NCBI GenBank assembly: GCA_020635285.1 | Contig: JACKAB010000005.1 | Location: 124,001-188,000 of the forward strand | Origin: Ignavibacteriales bacterium | GTDB lineage: Bacteria; Bacteroidota; Ignavibacteria; Ignavibacteriales; Melioribacteraceae | DNA: 64,000 nucleotides | Direction of reading: 5' to 3' | Shown here: positions 37,709 to 49,903 of the stretch, piece by piece | Layout of the letters: each line of letters starts with the position of its first letter | Position numbering within the stretch: position 1 is the first letter of the stretch | Translations under genes and position numbers: made by a program | Notes under the pieces: generated by a model | What the model was told of the DNA's origin: nothing | What the model saw: only the letters and a program-made list of their open reading frames with translations | Databases searched by the model: none

Positions 37709-40700
37709 ATGAGTATAAATTTTTGTACAAATAATAATAAGGTAATTCTGTTTGTTGGTCTTGTAGTCTTTTTTCTTTTAGAATCAACAATATTTGCACA
37801 ATCGGGAAATATACAAGGTAGAGTATTTGATACAGCTACTTCCGAACCTTTACTTGGTGCAAATATTACAATTAAAGGGACAAGTTTAGGAGCAGCATCA
37901 GATTTGGAAGGAGGTTTTATTGTTCGAAACATACCTGTTGGTTCATACACCATTGAAGTATCATACATTGGGTATAATTCTAAAACCTTGGAAATTAATA
38001 TTGCGGGAAATAAAACACTTGAACAAGATTTTTATCTTGATCTTAAAACAATTGAGAGTGGTACTGTAACTGTTACTGGTCAAGCATCGGGGCAGTTGGA
38101 AGCTATAAACAGGCAATTAACATCAAATACAATTAAAAACGTAGTTTCTTCTGACCAGATCCGTGAATTGCCGGATGATAATGCTGCAACAGCACTTAGT
38201 CGTTTACCGGGTGTTTCACTTATGAATGGAGATGAAGTTGTAATTCGTGGTATGGAATCAAAATTAAATCAGGTTTTAATTAATGGTATTCAATTACCAT
38301 CAACAAATATGGAAACCCGTTCAACAAATCTTGGTTTTATTTCATCAAGTATGATTTCCAGTATTGAGGTTATAAAAGCAATTACACCTGATATGGATGC
38401 AAATACAATTGGGGGAGTTGTTAATCTAAAATTAATGGAAGCACCATCTGACCTTCACTTTGATGTTCTTACACAGGGGAATTATAATTATTCAGATAGA
38501 AATTATAATAATTATAAATTTTGGGGAAGCGTAAGCAATAGATTTTTTGACGATAAATTAGGTGTATTTTTGCAAGCAAATGCTGATCGTTCAGATGGAG
38601 GAAATCAAACAGCTTCAATTGGACTTACTCGAGACGGATCAAGTAATTTGGCATATGGACAGTCTGCTTACTTAACGAATAGTGCCAATTTTGGATATGG
38701 TAGAAGCATTGTCGATATATCTGGCGGTAGTCTTATTTTGGATTATAAGCTTCCAAACGGAAAAATTGTTCTTCAAAATACTTATGCAGGTAATTTTACA
38801 GACCAGCGAAATAATATTATGTCATTAGATTTTGACGGTACAAATGTTCATTACACTATTGATAGAAATAAGTTTGGAAGAGATTTATGGATCAATGCTC
38901 TCCAAGCTGAAAATAATTTTGGTGACTTTAAAGTTGAAGCAAGTTTAGCACATTCAAGTACAAATCAGTATACTAGAAATGCTTATTCACCTTGGGGTCC
39001 CGGTAACGGATGGACTGACTTTAATAATGTGAGTAGCTTTAAAGCACCTTTTGGAGTTGGTTCCGATGGTTTACCAATTAGATATAATTCTGCAGCTGCT
39101 GAAGCTGGGTTAACTTTACAAAGGGCTTACGCAATTTTTGATAATCTAAATACTTCTGATGCTGATAGTGCGACTTTGGAAGGTTGGGTATCCTCTATTA
39201 AAAATAGATTTAATCAGCATTTATATAATACCTCGTTTGATGTTTCGACACCTGTTAATTTTTCCAAAGATATTACTGCAACATTTAAAACTGGTGGAAA
39301 ATATGTAAAGACAACACGTGTGAATGATTTTGATAGAACTTTCTCCGGTTCATCTGATGATGATACATATAATAGAGTAGAAGATTTCTTCCCTATACAT
39401 AGAGATGCTGAAAATAGAATGAGATTAACTGATGTTTTAGACGATGATTTTGATAGAGGGAAAAATTATCTAAGCGATCAATATGATTTTAAAAATGGGT
39501 TTAAATATGTTATAAATACAGATATTTATGACGATTGGCTTTCTTTGGCCGAGACCGGCTGGGAATCTGCTTTGAAAAAGGATGACAGTTGGAGAGATGA
39601 TTGGAATGGATCAGAAGCTTTCGCGGCGGGTTATATTATGGGTACTTTTAATTTCTATAGAAACCTTACTTTAATTGCCGGTCTTCGTTATGAAAATTAT
39701 AATATGAATTATCGTGCTCAATTTACTTTTGTTACACATAGTGTTTATGGTGATGCAATTAGTACAAAAGTAGGAACTGTAGATGTTCCTTATGATTATT
39801 ACAATGTTGATAGATATGATATAAATTACTTCCCAAACTTACATCTAAAATATCAAGTTAATGATTGGTCGGATATTAGATTTGCTTATACGAACAGTAT
39901 TGTACGTCCGGATTATTCTTCAATTATTCCAAAAATGACTGTTTTCCCGGGCAGTAACTATCAAATTGGTAATCCTAATCTAAAACCAACAATGGCAAAA
40001 AACTTAGATATTATTGCATCTGTTTACAGTAATATTGTTGGTCTTTTTACTGTTAATGGATTCTATAAAGAGTTAGAAGATGCTCAGTACAGAACAGGAA
40101 TATATTATGGAAATATTGATCTGTATGGCGGTAATATTTTCATGCCGGATTCAGCACTTTTATGGAACGATTTTCAATATAAAACTAAATCTTCGGATAT
40201 TGTTAACACAACATTGAATAATCCGAACTTAGGTTTTATAAGAGGTGTTGAATTATCTTGGCAAACAAACTTTTGGTATTTACCAAATCCATTAAATTCA
40301 CTTGTATTAAATGTAAATTATACAAAATCCAGATCAAATATTAATTATCGTATAATCAGAAATATACCAGTGACAGTTCCAGATCCAGATAATCCTCGTA
40401 AAACTATAACTTATTACACAACATCTGATACTGTATACAGTGGAAGGTTAGTGCAGCAAGCAGACGATGTAATTAATATTGCTTTAGGTATTGATTATAA
40501 AGGATTTTCAGGTCGTTTATCATTTAATATGAGAGGAAATGTGTTAAACTCTATTGGGACTAGACCAGAAGAAACTTCATATACCGGAAATATTTATAGA
40601 TGGGATTTTACAATGAAACAAGATCTACCTGTTAAAGGTTTAAGTTTATCACTTAATGGATTAAATATTTTCCATAATGGAATTGAATCATTTAGGAAAT

Positions 40701-40795
40701 TTAGACTTAAAAAAGATGCTCCGATAACGGAGAACTTAGTTTCGGTTTTATATCCACCAACAATTTATCAGCTTAATTTAAGGTATAATTTTTAA
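37709..40795 (+). CDS. TonB-dependent receptor with carboxypeptidase-regulatory-like N-domain
   Basis: The 1028-residue outer-membrane receptor has a signal peptide (about 1-32), a CarboxypepD-reg-like domain (SGNIQGRVFDTATSEPLLGA, to about 115), a plug (IRELPDDNAATALSRLPGVS, VVIRGMESKLNQVLINGIQL) and a 22-strand-type barrel ending LNLRYNF. The plug pattern resembles the TonB-Xanth-Caul carbohydrate receptors more than SusC. No SusD-like lipoprotein lies beside it. Its place in the locus suggests import of oligosaccharides from hemicellulose, which is inference. Confidence 0.92.
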   Translation: MSINFCTNNNKVILFVGLVVFFLLESTIFAQSGNIQGRVFDTATSEPLLGANITIKGTSLGAASDLEGGFIVRNIPVGSYTIEVSYIGYNSKTLEINIAGNKTLEQDFYLDLKTIESGTVTVTGQASGQLEAINRQLTSNTIKNVVSSDQIRELPDDNAATALSRLPGVSLMNGDEVVIRGMESKLNQVLINGIQLPSTNMETRSTNLGFISSSMISSIEVIKAITPDMDANTIGGVVNLKLMEAPSDLHFDVLTQGNYNYSDRNYNNYKFWGSVSNRFFDDKLGVFLQANADRSDGGNQTASIGLTRDGSSNLAYGQSAYLTNSANFGYGRSIVDISGGSLILDYKLPNGKIVLQNTYAGNFTDQRNNIMSLDFDGTNVHYTIDRNKFGRDLWINALQAENNFGDFKVEASLAHSSTNQYTRNAYSPWGPGNGWTDFNNVSSFKAPFGVGSDGLPIRYNSAAAEAGLTLQRAYAIFDNLNTSDADSATLEGWVSSIKNRFNQHLYNTSFDVSTPVNFSKDITATFKTGGKYVKTTRVNDFDRTFSGSSDDDTYNRVEDFFPIHRDAENRMRLTDVLDDDFDRGKNYLSDQYDFKNGFKYVINTDIYDDWLSLAETGWESALKKDDSWRDDWNGSEAFAAGYIMGTFNFYRNLTLIAGLRYENYNMNYRAQFTFVTHSVYGDAISTKVGTVDVPYDYYNVDRYDINYFPNLHLKYQVNDWSDIRFAYTNSIVRPDYSSIIPKMTVFPGSNYQIGNPNLKPTMAKNLDIIASVYSNIVGLFTVNGFYKELEDAQYRTGIYYGNIDLYGGNIFMPDSALLWNDFQYKTKSSDIVNTTLNNPNLGFIRGVELSWQTNFWYLPNPLNSLVLNVNYTKSRSNINYRIIRNIPVTVPDPDNPRKTITYYTTSDTVYSGRLVQQADDVINIALGIDYKGFSGRLSFNMRGNVLNSIGTRPEETSYTGNIYRWDFTMKQDLPVKGLSLSLNGLNIFHNGIESFRKFRLKKDAPITENLVSVLYPPTIYQLNLRYNF

Positions 40796-40905
40796 CTAAT
40801 TTAACAATAATATAATAAACAAAAGGAGGAGAAAGTTATAAACAAGCAAATATTTTTTTAAAACCCTTAATCTCATTAAATCAAATATTTAAAAAGGAGA
40901 AAATT

Positions 40906-42664
40906 ATGAGAAAGTTTTTTTTACTTCTGATGGTAATTGCATTATTACCATTGACTTCCATTTTTTCACAAACATTGGAAGATTACATTCTAGAGCATCG
41001 TGGAGATTCTCTTGTAATTAAAGATGATATCGATTTTGGTGCAATAAACACACTATTTTCAGTAATAAATGATGATACAGTTGATGTACCTGCTGGACGT
41101 GTTTATGTATTAAAAGCAAATGGTAATTATTCACTGGCAAATAACCCAACAACTTCTGCAACACAAAAAACAATTATTATGGGTGAAACAACCGAATCTG
41201 TAAAAACAAGTAAAGGCGATGCCCCGCCAGTTATTTCTGGTGCTGTGTTGGAAGGTGGAAATACAACTCCATTTATTAATAGTGGTTCAGATCTTCTTGT
41301 GAAAAATGTAAATATGGCTGTTGGTAATGCTGCTGGTGGTCTTGGATGGAATTGCTTCGGTTTGGCAGGCCCAGGAATGAGAATACAAGTTGAAAACTGT
41401 ATTATTGAACACAACCTTTGGACAGTTATTGGTGGTCAGCCTGCAGATTCAAGAATATTCTTTACAAATAATTATTTTGTAAACTTGTTAGGTCATACTT
41501 GCCGCCGTAATGGTGGTGTGTTGGATTTCTTCTCAAACCAAGATACAATTTGGGTTGAAAATAATACACACGTTAACGTTCAAGGTCTTTTGTATAAATC
41601 AAGAGATAATTATGTAATTAACAGAATAGTTTTCAATCACAATAACTTTATAAACTGTAGTGCAGTTCCTCTAATGAATAGAGGTGGACATCCAAATTAT
41701 AGTGTTACAAACAATATTTTTGTTAATACTAATGTGCAAGGAATGTCAGCTGTGTTAATTGGTGCTGATGCCGGTGAAGTTGATCCTGAAGGCTTGCCAA
41801 TGGGTGTTGTTAATTTATATGCCGATTCTACATTTTTGGCAAACGGTGCATCTTTCTATGCAGATAAAAACTTAACTTATTGGGACCCAAGTTTAAGTGA
41901 TGTTGCAACAACACTAAATACTAATCAAGTAAATGGTATGACTGATTGGGTTTCACAAATGATCCCGATGAACACAAGAACTGCTGCAATGTTTGCTGAT
42001 GATGCTACTTATCCTAAATTAACAAATGGAACATGGTATTCAAAACTTCCTAATTTTGCAGAGACTGATGTTTTATTCACTGATCAGCTTCAAGTATTGA
42101 AAGAATTTTCGATTGCAACTGTTGATACTACATATTCTGGTTCTTTAGCTGCTTGGCGTCAACCAAACAATCCGGAAGCAGAAAATTTCATATATGCAGA
42201 CTGGCCGACTCCAATTGATCTTTCATATGATGATGCAGATTTATTAACAGGTGGTCTTGGTGGTTTTCCTGTTGGTGATTTAGCTTGGTTCCCAGCCAAA
42301 TATACAGAATGGATGGGGCAAAGAGATGCTGAATATGCAGTAATTCACAAAAGTACTCTTAATGGACTTGTTACTGGTTGAAAAGTTGAAGGTGTGCCTG
42401 TAAAATTCAGTTTAGATCAAAACTATCCTAACCCATTTAACCCTACAACAGTTATTAACTTCTCAATTCCTGCATCTGCAAATGTTTACATTGAAAGTTT
42501 ATAATGCTGTTGGTCAAGAAGTTGTTACATTAGTTAATGAATACAAAAATGCTGCTAACTATAAAATAAATTTCGATGGTTCAAAACTATCAAGTGGAGT
42601 TTATTTCTATAAATTAGATGCTGGCAATTTCGTACAAACAAAGAAAATGTTATTAATTAAATAA
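40906..42664 (+). pseudogene. Secreted beta-helix protein with T9SS sorting domain, internal stop and frameshift
   Basis: The first 491 codons encode a signal peptide (ending IFSQ) and a parallel beta-helix with many Asn/Val turns (FFTNNYFVNLLGH, VFNHNNFINCSAVPLMNRGG), similar in shape to pectate-lyase-like surface proteins, though no lyase residues can be assigned. A TGA at 42379-42381 is followed in the same frame by VEGVPVKFSLDQNYPNPFNP, a type IX sorting domain. That domain then shifts frame at TTT 42485-42487 and ends KKMLLIK. Read through, it would be a surface protein of about 585 residues. It likely works with the receptor upstream to bind or trim polysaccharide. Confidence 0.75.
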
Positions 42665-42695
42665 TTTCCTTGTTATTGATAACTACTATTCTAAA

Positions 42696-42732
42696 AAACC
42701 CCGGTAGTTGAATTTTGCCGGGGTTTATTATT
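42696..42732 (+). terminator. Rho-independent terminator after the beta-helix gene
   Basis: AAACCCCGG (42696-42704) pairs perfectly with CCGGGGTTT (42718-42726) around a 13-base loop, 31 bases after the stop. It divides the receptor unit from the following broken gene block. Confidence 0.85.
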
Positions 42733-42778
42733 AAATTTAGAGTGATTTAAGTTTTATTCATAAAAAGAGTTTTTAGCT

Positions 42779-44535
42779 ATGAGCGATCTTATATTGAAGC
42801 AACTGGTGAAATTAAGGCAATATTTATTTGTACTATTATTATCTTTTATATTTGTTGGATGTTCAAAAGGCCAAGATAATATTAGTGATGACAATAGAGT
42901 AGTAGCTGAGATAGGCAAAGATTATAAAGTTACTTTGGCTGATCTCAACAAGTATATTGCAGATTGGCAATACAATAGAAAATATAGAGATAGAACTCAA
43001 ATCTATAATAATGCTTTAAAAGATTTGGTGAATAATCAATTAAAACGATTTGATTTCTTTGATAGAAAGCTGAATGAAAATAGCGAACTTATGAGTGAGA
43101 TAAGACCGTATTTGAATTATGAAATTATCAATGTTTTCTTTGATGAAGTATTTGTGCAAAATATGTAAATGATAGCACTGCCTATAAAGCATATAAAGAA
43201 ATGGATAATGAAATAATTATTAATGAAATAGTAATACCAATTTCCGAAAATTTCTCTGAACAGAAACTAGATTCACTGAAAACATTAGCTTTAGATATTG
43301 AGCAAAGTATTATTAAGAATAATAATAATATAGACAAACTCATAAAAGAAAATTCTATAAGAAATAATGTTAAAAAAGTAACATGGTCACAAAGTATGAA
43401 TGATCCAATAGCTTTTGTGTCTTTTAAGTTACAAAAGGATCTACTCAAGTCATTCAAGCCTATGATGGAATTCATGTAGTAAAAGGCTATTGATATTAAA
43501 AAAATCAAATTAGAGCCATTTGAAGATATTAAAGAAAAAATATTTTCGGACCTTAAACAAGGATATAATCAGGTTTATAGTAAGGAGTATGCTGACTTTA
43601 GAAGTGAATTGATTGATTATAGCTCTATAAAATGGAATGAACCTAGCTTGAAACAAATAGTTGAATGGTCTAATACTCATGAGTTTTTTGGTGGAGCATA
43701 TAAAGATACTATGCAAAATGCTATTTCTAGTGGAAATAATTTTGAAATATTATCGTATAATAAAGGGATTGTAGATTTAAAAGAATTTTTAAGATTACTA
43801 AATGAAGTTGTAATATTAAATCCCAATATCCAATTAAATTCTAAAAGTGTTAAAGAATTCATTACAGATGCTATTTACGATGCCAATGTTGTAACGGCTG
43901 CCCAAAAAAATGGCTTAGAAGAAAAAATGATTAGTCCATATTCAGATAATCTAGTAATTAAAAGTAAACTGTCATATTTATACAATAAGGAAATTATTGA
44001 GGGAAGTATACCCGAAGCAACTCCTGAAGCTCTGAAGAAATTTTACGATGACCAAAAAGATTCAATATTCTATCAACTGAAAAAAATAAATATTTATACT
44101 AGAATATATTCTGATAGTAATAAAGCTGCTGAGGAAATAAATGTAATAAATAATGGTACTCCATTTGAGAAAGTATCAGACAGATGGTTTGTTAAAACAT
44201 TCATCCGGGAAAGGGACGGAACACTGAATTCATTTAGGAGTCAAGAACCTCCATATCTTGCTGAAGCTGCCTTCAAATTGGAGTTGAACGAAGTCGATGG
44301 ACCCATTAAATTTAAGGATGATGAGAAGGGAGTTCAGTTTGCAGTGATTAAGGCAATTCATATTCAACCAGAAAAACAACTTACATATGATGAAGTACAA
44401 GGTAAAAGAATAAATGAAGAGTTTAAAGATTTCTATCGCCAAAAAATTACTGATGAAGTTAATTCAACATTAAGGCGGAAATACAATGTCAAAGTTTTTG
44501 AAGACGTTTTATCTCAGGCAGTAGTGGCTAAATAG
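42779..44535 (+). pseudogene. SurA/PpiC-like peptidyl-prolyl isomerase lipoprotein, three frameshifts
   Basis: The start encodes a lipoprotein signal with lipobox FVGC. Corrected frames give about 580 residues with a SurA-like N-terminal helical region, a first parvulin-type segment ending AYDGIHVVKAIDIKK, and a second segment near the end (AAFKLELNEVDGPIKF, then VQFAVIKAIHIQ). Such proteins fold or escort outer-membrane proteins. Breaks are near 43155, at the A run 43433-43436, and at GG 43485-43486. The key parvulin residues are degenerate, so it may be a chaperone only. The stop is 2 bases before the SpeE-like gene. Confidence 0.65.
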
Positions 44536-44537
44536 AA

Positions 44538-46873
44538 ATGAACAATTCTAAAATAGCAAATTTAAATATTCTTATAATCTCCGCAGTAATTATTTGCTTT
44601 GAAATTTTATCCACAAGAATTTCTTCTGTTATTTTTGTTCAGAATTTTGCTTTTATAATTTTATCCTTATCTATCTTAGGTCTTGGCTGTGGCGGGGTTT
44701 ATTCATTTTACAAAATTAAACCCGATGAAACAAAAATTGAAAATCGTAAAATATTTAGTTTGTTCATTTTTCTCACTGGCATTTCTCTTATTTTATTTAT
44801 TTTAGTTGTAATCTTTTTATCAATAACAAATCAGTTTATTTATTTTTTTCTACTTTTTATCCCTTTCTTTTTTGCAGGAATTATTTATTCAGAATTTTTT
44901 AAAAACTTTGCAAATTCCGGTTTTAAAATTTATGCATCGGATCTTATCGGAGCAGCGCTAGGATCTGCTGGATCAATTTTTATTTTCAGTTTATTCAATG
45001 CCGCAAATGCAGTATTGTTGCTGGCACTCGTATTATTTGTTTCGGCAATTAGCTTTTTAAGTATTAATAAGAGAATAAAAATATTGTTTTCTATTGGACT
45101 TTTCTTACTTGGAATTGGGTTAACAGTTTTTGGGAAAAATGAATTACTCGGTAAAATTCCTATTGGCAATTTTCCTGAAAAAGACTTTTATCATATTTAT
45201 GATCACACGAATATTATGCCTGATATAGTTGAAAGCAGATGGAGTATAAACGGAAGATCTGATCTGGTTGAATTTAATAAACAAGATATTGTAAAACAGC
45301 TTTTTATTGATGGTTCCGCTGGTACAGAAATGTTGAGGTTCAACGGAAACATTGAAAATCACGATACTAGACTTAATGATTTATTAATCCGCAATTCTAC
45401 AACCATTCCAATTTTATTCTTGAATAAAGAAGAAAAAGAAAATATGCTGGTTATTGGTCCTGGTGGAGGAAAAGAAATTCTTTCGGGAATTCTTAGCAAT
45501 GTACAGAATATTATCGGGGTTGAAATAAATCCCGATTTTGTTGATATAGTAAAAAAGTATAAAGAATATAACGGTGGTATTTATACAGACTTTCCAAATG
45601 TAAAAATTGAAATTGCAGAAGGAAGACATTTTATTAAAAGATCCAATGAACTTTTTCAATATAATTGTTTTAGCTCTTCCCTCCACTGAACAGTTTCAAA
45701 TTATTGATGGAATTGCTTCTAATGAAAATTATCTTTTAACTGTTGAGGCAATTAAAGATTATTTAAAAATATTAACTCTGAATGGGCAGTTGATTTTTAC
45801 AGTCCATAATAAGTGGGAACTTGTTAGACTTATTGTTACTGCTTTATATGCATTTGAAGAAAATGGAATAAGTTATTCAAATGCAGTAAATCATTTTTAA
45901 GTATTGGAGATGAAAATTCGCCAACTTTAGTAATTAAAAATCAGCTTATAAAATTGATGAGATTAACAATATTATCAAAATTGCAAATACATTTCCTGCA
46001 GATTTGCCAAAAAATAGCGTATTTACCTTTTGTAAAAATTCCGGGAAATAATCAAATTGAAAATATTCTTTTAAAAACTCTTAAAGATGGTAGAAGCTCA
46101 CTGGAAGAATTAATCGCAAAAGAATAGTTCTGATATTTCACCAGTACTAGATGATAGTCCATATTTTTATAAGGTAAAAAAGGACTTACCAGATGATTTG
46201 AAATACCTATTATTTTCAGTATTGATTATTGCCATATTATCAGTAGCAATTCCATTAAAGAAAATAAAATCAATATCTAAAAAAATATTAAAAAAAAAAA
46301 AAGGAAAATGTTTTTCTACCACTTTTTGTTTTTATTAGTATTGGCTTTGGATTCATGGTTTTGGAAATAGCGTTACTGCAAAAATTTATTCTTTATTTGG
46401 GTTCGCCAACAATTGCTTTATCTATTCTGCTTGGTTCCTTGCTTGTTGGTATGGGAATTGGCAGTTTTTTGGCGGGAAAATATTTCCCGATAATATTATA
46501 AAACGCCTTAAGTGGATTTCTGGTTTGATTGTAATTACCGGAGTGATTTTATTTTTTATACATCCGTTAGTTTTAAATCCGCTTGCTTGCTTATGGACTA
46601 GCTTTACGGGCTATTGTTTCTTTTATCTTATTATTACCTTTAGGATTTTTTTTCTCGGAATTCCTTTCCCAACCGGAATACAAATATTAAAGAATAACGA
46701 TCTCATCAAATATATTCCATGGATGTATGGTGTTAACGGAATTTTTTCCGTTCTCGGTTCAGTATCGGCAGTTATTCTATCAATGATTTATGGTTTTACT
46801 TTAAGTTTTTTACGGGCTTAAGTTTGTACTTAATCATTTTTGTTTTTTAAGTTCAAGAACACAACGGATTTGA
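44538..46873 (+). pseudogene. Membrane-bound spermidine synthase-like protein, many frameshifts
   Basis: The first 370 codons are open: six or seven transmembrane helices, a SpeE-like N-domain and the nucleotide-fold motif MLVIGPGGGKEILSGI with VEINPDFVDIV. After a break at the T run 45652-45656 the protein continues as IIVLALPSTEQFQIIDG, then through several frames to a second membrane half (FGFMVLEIALLQKFILYLGS, then WMYGVNGIFSVLGSVSAVIL). I count about eight breaks, one in a 13-A run at 46290-46302. The layout (helices, methyltransferase-like fold, helices) matches fused SpeE-type membrane proteins of unknown substrate. The exact end is uncertain; 46873 is one plausible stop. Confidence 0.65.
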
Positions 46874-46994
46874 TACAAAATATTAAAATATCAAAAGAAA
46901 TAAAAACCAAATCTTTGCAGATAAAGATAAGCTTTCAGTGCACGAAATCTCAAAGAAATATAATGTACCTATTTTTGAAGTTAAAAAATTATAA

Positions 46995-48826
46995 ATGCTT
47001 CCACAAAAAAAACACCCAAATGGTTTTATGCAGTTTTAATCTTTTTGCCTATAATATTTTTTAATCCTTCTAGAAATATTTTTGAGAAACATTAATTATG
47101 GTTATGATTTTACTCAATGGATTGATGCTGGAGAAGGTAAATATGTAATTAACTCAAATATTAGCAAAAAATATTTTACAAGCGGTGATTTCAACCCCAC
47201 AACAAGTGAAGATTATTTTGACATACAAAAAAAAGCAAAATTCTTTTAGAGTTTTTATTTTAGGCGGAAGCAGTGCAGAAGGATATCCTTTTAGTCCGAT
47301 GGGATCTTTTTCACGTTATGTTCGAAAAAGATTAGAATTAGTCTATCCGAATACGCACATTGAGGTTATCAATTTAGGTATGACTGCTGTAAACTCTTAC
47401 ACTTTGTTAGACCTTTTACCTGGTGTATTGGATCAAAAGCCGGACTTAATTTTGATTTATGCCGGACACAATGAATATTATGGAGCTTTGGGTGTTGGTT
47501 CAGTTCAATCATTTGGTTCTTCTCGAAATCTGATAAATTTAATATTGTATCTAAATAATTTTAAAACTACTCAATTTGTACGCAATTCAATTCATTGGGT
47601 TACATCATTATTCTTTTCATCAGAAAATATAAAATCATCTGGCACGCTGATGTCAGAGATGGCAAAAGACAAAAATATTATTTTAGATTCTGATGTGTAT
47701 AATGCCGGGCTTGAGCAATTTGAGGACAATCTAACAGACATTTTACAATTATGCAAAGAAAAAGAGTGTGCCTGTAATAATAGGTAAACTGGTTAGCAAT
47801 TTAAAAGATCAAAAACCTTTTATTTCTGCGACAACTCCTGGATCTTCAAATGCAGATCAAGTTTATAAAGAAGCTGGAGAAGAATTTAATAATCACAATT
47901 TTAGTAAGGCAGAGTCTCGTTTCAGATTAGCAAAAGACCTTGATGCACTTAGGTTTAGAGCACCATCAAAAATGAATTTGATTATTGATGAATTGGGAAA
48001 AGAATTTAATGTAGCAACTGTGTCGATGGATTCAATATTTAATTCTGCGAGTCAGGGTGGAATTACAGGTGACAATTTAATTGTAGATCATCTGCACCCA
48101 AATGTTGAAGGGTATCAACTAATTGGAAAAGCGTTTTACAATTGCATGGAAAAGAATGGATATCTTCCCAAAACAGAAAATGCCAAAATTCAGTTTGATG
48201 AACAAGATAATCTTACTAAATCCAATTTTGTGTTTACAAAACTAGATTCCGTTATTGGTAATTATAATATCACTTTGTTAAAACGTAATTGGCCTTATGT
48301 AAAAAATAGCAGGGTAATCACGGAGTTTCAACACAAAGATTTTTTAAATATGCTCCAACCAAAGGATTTAAACGATTCTATTGCTGTTTATAAAATAGAA
48401 GGTTTATCATGGACAGACTCACATTTACTTGCAGCTAAATCTTATTTAACAAGAGATGATATTAAAAGTTATATGGGACATATTAATACTTTGCTTTACC
48501 AATATCCTGTTCTAAAAGATTTTAATACCTTAATCACATATTTCTATAACCAAAAAAAATTGGATCTGGCTGATTATACTCCCAAAAGAATTGGAATAAT
48601 AATGCTTTACTTAGAAAGATATGATGAATCAATCAAATATTTATCCAATGCTCTAAAATCAAATCCGAACAATCCATTAATAATGTATAATCTTTCTTAT
48701 GCTTATTCCAAAATTAATAATTTTGAATCGGCTAAGACATATATTATTAAGTGTTTGGAAGTCGATCAGAATTACCCAAAAGCTAAAGCTCTAAAATTAG
48801 AAATACAAAAGGAATTGAATAAATGA
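46995..48826 (+). pseudogene. SGNH/GDSL hydrolase with membrane anchor and TPR repeats, four frameshifts
   Basis: Corrected frames give about 600 residues: an N-terminal membrane anchor (WFYAVLIFLPIIFF), a GDSL-type domain and C-terminal TPR repeats (YDESIKYLSNALKSNPNN). Active-site blocks are present: GGSSAEGYPF with the Ser, AGHNEYYG and DHLHPNVEGY with the Asp-His pair. SGNH enzymes remove acyl groups from sugars or lipids; the TPRs may recruit partners. Breaks are at A8 47005-47012, T6 47057-47062, A8 47227-47234 and near 47763. Just upstream (46900-46993) a short open piece ends LSVHEISKKYNVPIFEVKKL, possibly a small helix-turn-helix-like protein or the tail of the previous gene. Confidence 0.7.
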
Positions 48827-48845
48827 TTGTACAGATTAAAATTGG

Positions 48846-49870
48846 ATGCTGATTATGAGTAATAATGAAAAAACAGAAAGTATTAAAAATATAAATGTTC
48901 CATCATTTGCACTTAGTAATGGTGATAAAATACCATCAATTGGTTTTGGTACTTTTGGGTCAGATTCGGTTAACGGAGAAGTTATTGCAGATACTGTGGA
49001 AAAAGCAATATATTCAGGGTATCGGCATATAGATTGCGCTTCAGTCTATGGCAATGAGAAAAACATTGGTGAAGCATTAAAGAAAATATTTAGTAATAAT
49101 GAATTTAATCGTAAAGACTTTTGGATCACTTCAAAAGTATGGAATGATATGCATGATAATGTGGTGGAATCGTGCAAACAATCGCTAAGCGATCTTCAAC
49201 TCGATTATTTAGACCTTTATTTAGTGCATTGGCCGTTTCCAAATTATCATCCACCCAAATGTGATGTTTCTTCAAGGAATCCAAATGCAAAACCTTATAT
49301 TCATGAAAATTTTATGAAGACATGGAAGCAGATGGAAGAATTGGTTGACTTGGGATTAGTCAAGAATATTGGAACTTCAAACATGACGATTCCGAAATTG
49401 AAATTATTATTGAGCGATGCCAAAATTAAACCTCTATGCAACGAAATGGAATTACATCCTCATTTTCAACAAAAGGAATTATTTGATTTTTGTGTAGAGA
49501 ATGATATTCAACCCATTGCATATTGTCCTATTGGTTCTCCCGGAAGACCCGATAGAGATAGAACACCTGATGATACTGTTGATCTGGAAGATCCTGTTTT
49601 AAAAGAGATTGCAAAAAAACATGGTGTAACTTCTGCGCAGGTTGCTCTTAAATGGGCTATACAGAGAGGACAGGTTCCAATTCCTTTTTCTATAAACCAT
49701 TATTTGGAAAATCTTTCTTCAGCTATGATTGTAGAATTAAGTAATGATGAAATGAAGGAAATTTCTAAGATTGATAAAAACTGCAGGTTAATAAAAGGAC
49801 AAGTTTTTTATGGAGTGATGCTCAATCTTGGGAAGACCTATGGGATTTAAATGGTGAGATTACAACTTAA
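48846..49870 (+). CDS. Aldo/keto reductase (aldose reductase-like), late frameshift
   Basis: The protein of about 340 residues is a NAD(P)H-dependent AKR barrel. The tetrad is visible: Asp and Tyr in HIDCASVYGNEKNIG, Lys in ITSKVWND, His in LYLVHWPFP. FGTFGSDSVNG and PIPFSINHYLENL match substrate and cofactor loops. At the T run 49804-49809 one base is missing; the proper end is LWSDAQSWEDLWDLNGEITT, with the stop at 49870, not the short end at 49850. It may reduce pentoses or other aldoses released by the nearby hydrolases, and the zinc dehydrogenase 33 bases downstream would take the next step. This pairing is inference. Confidence 0.88.
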
Positions 49871-49903
49871 TATTAATATAAAAATTAAAAGGATATTGTA
49901 AAA

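Noticed and set aside
46840..47064. Small open frame between the SpeE-like and SGNH genes as a separate gene
   Set aside because: It mixes the end of one broken gene and the start of the next; only the piece ending FEVKKL near 46993 could be real, and it is too short to name.
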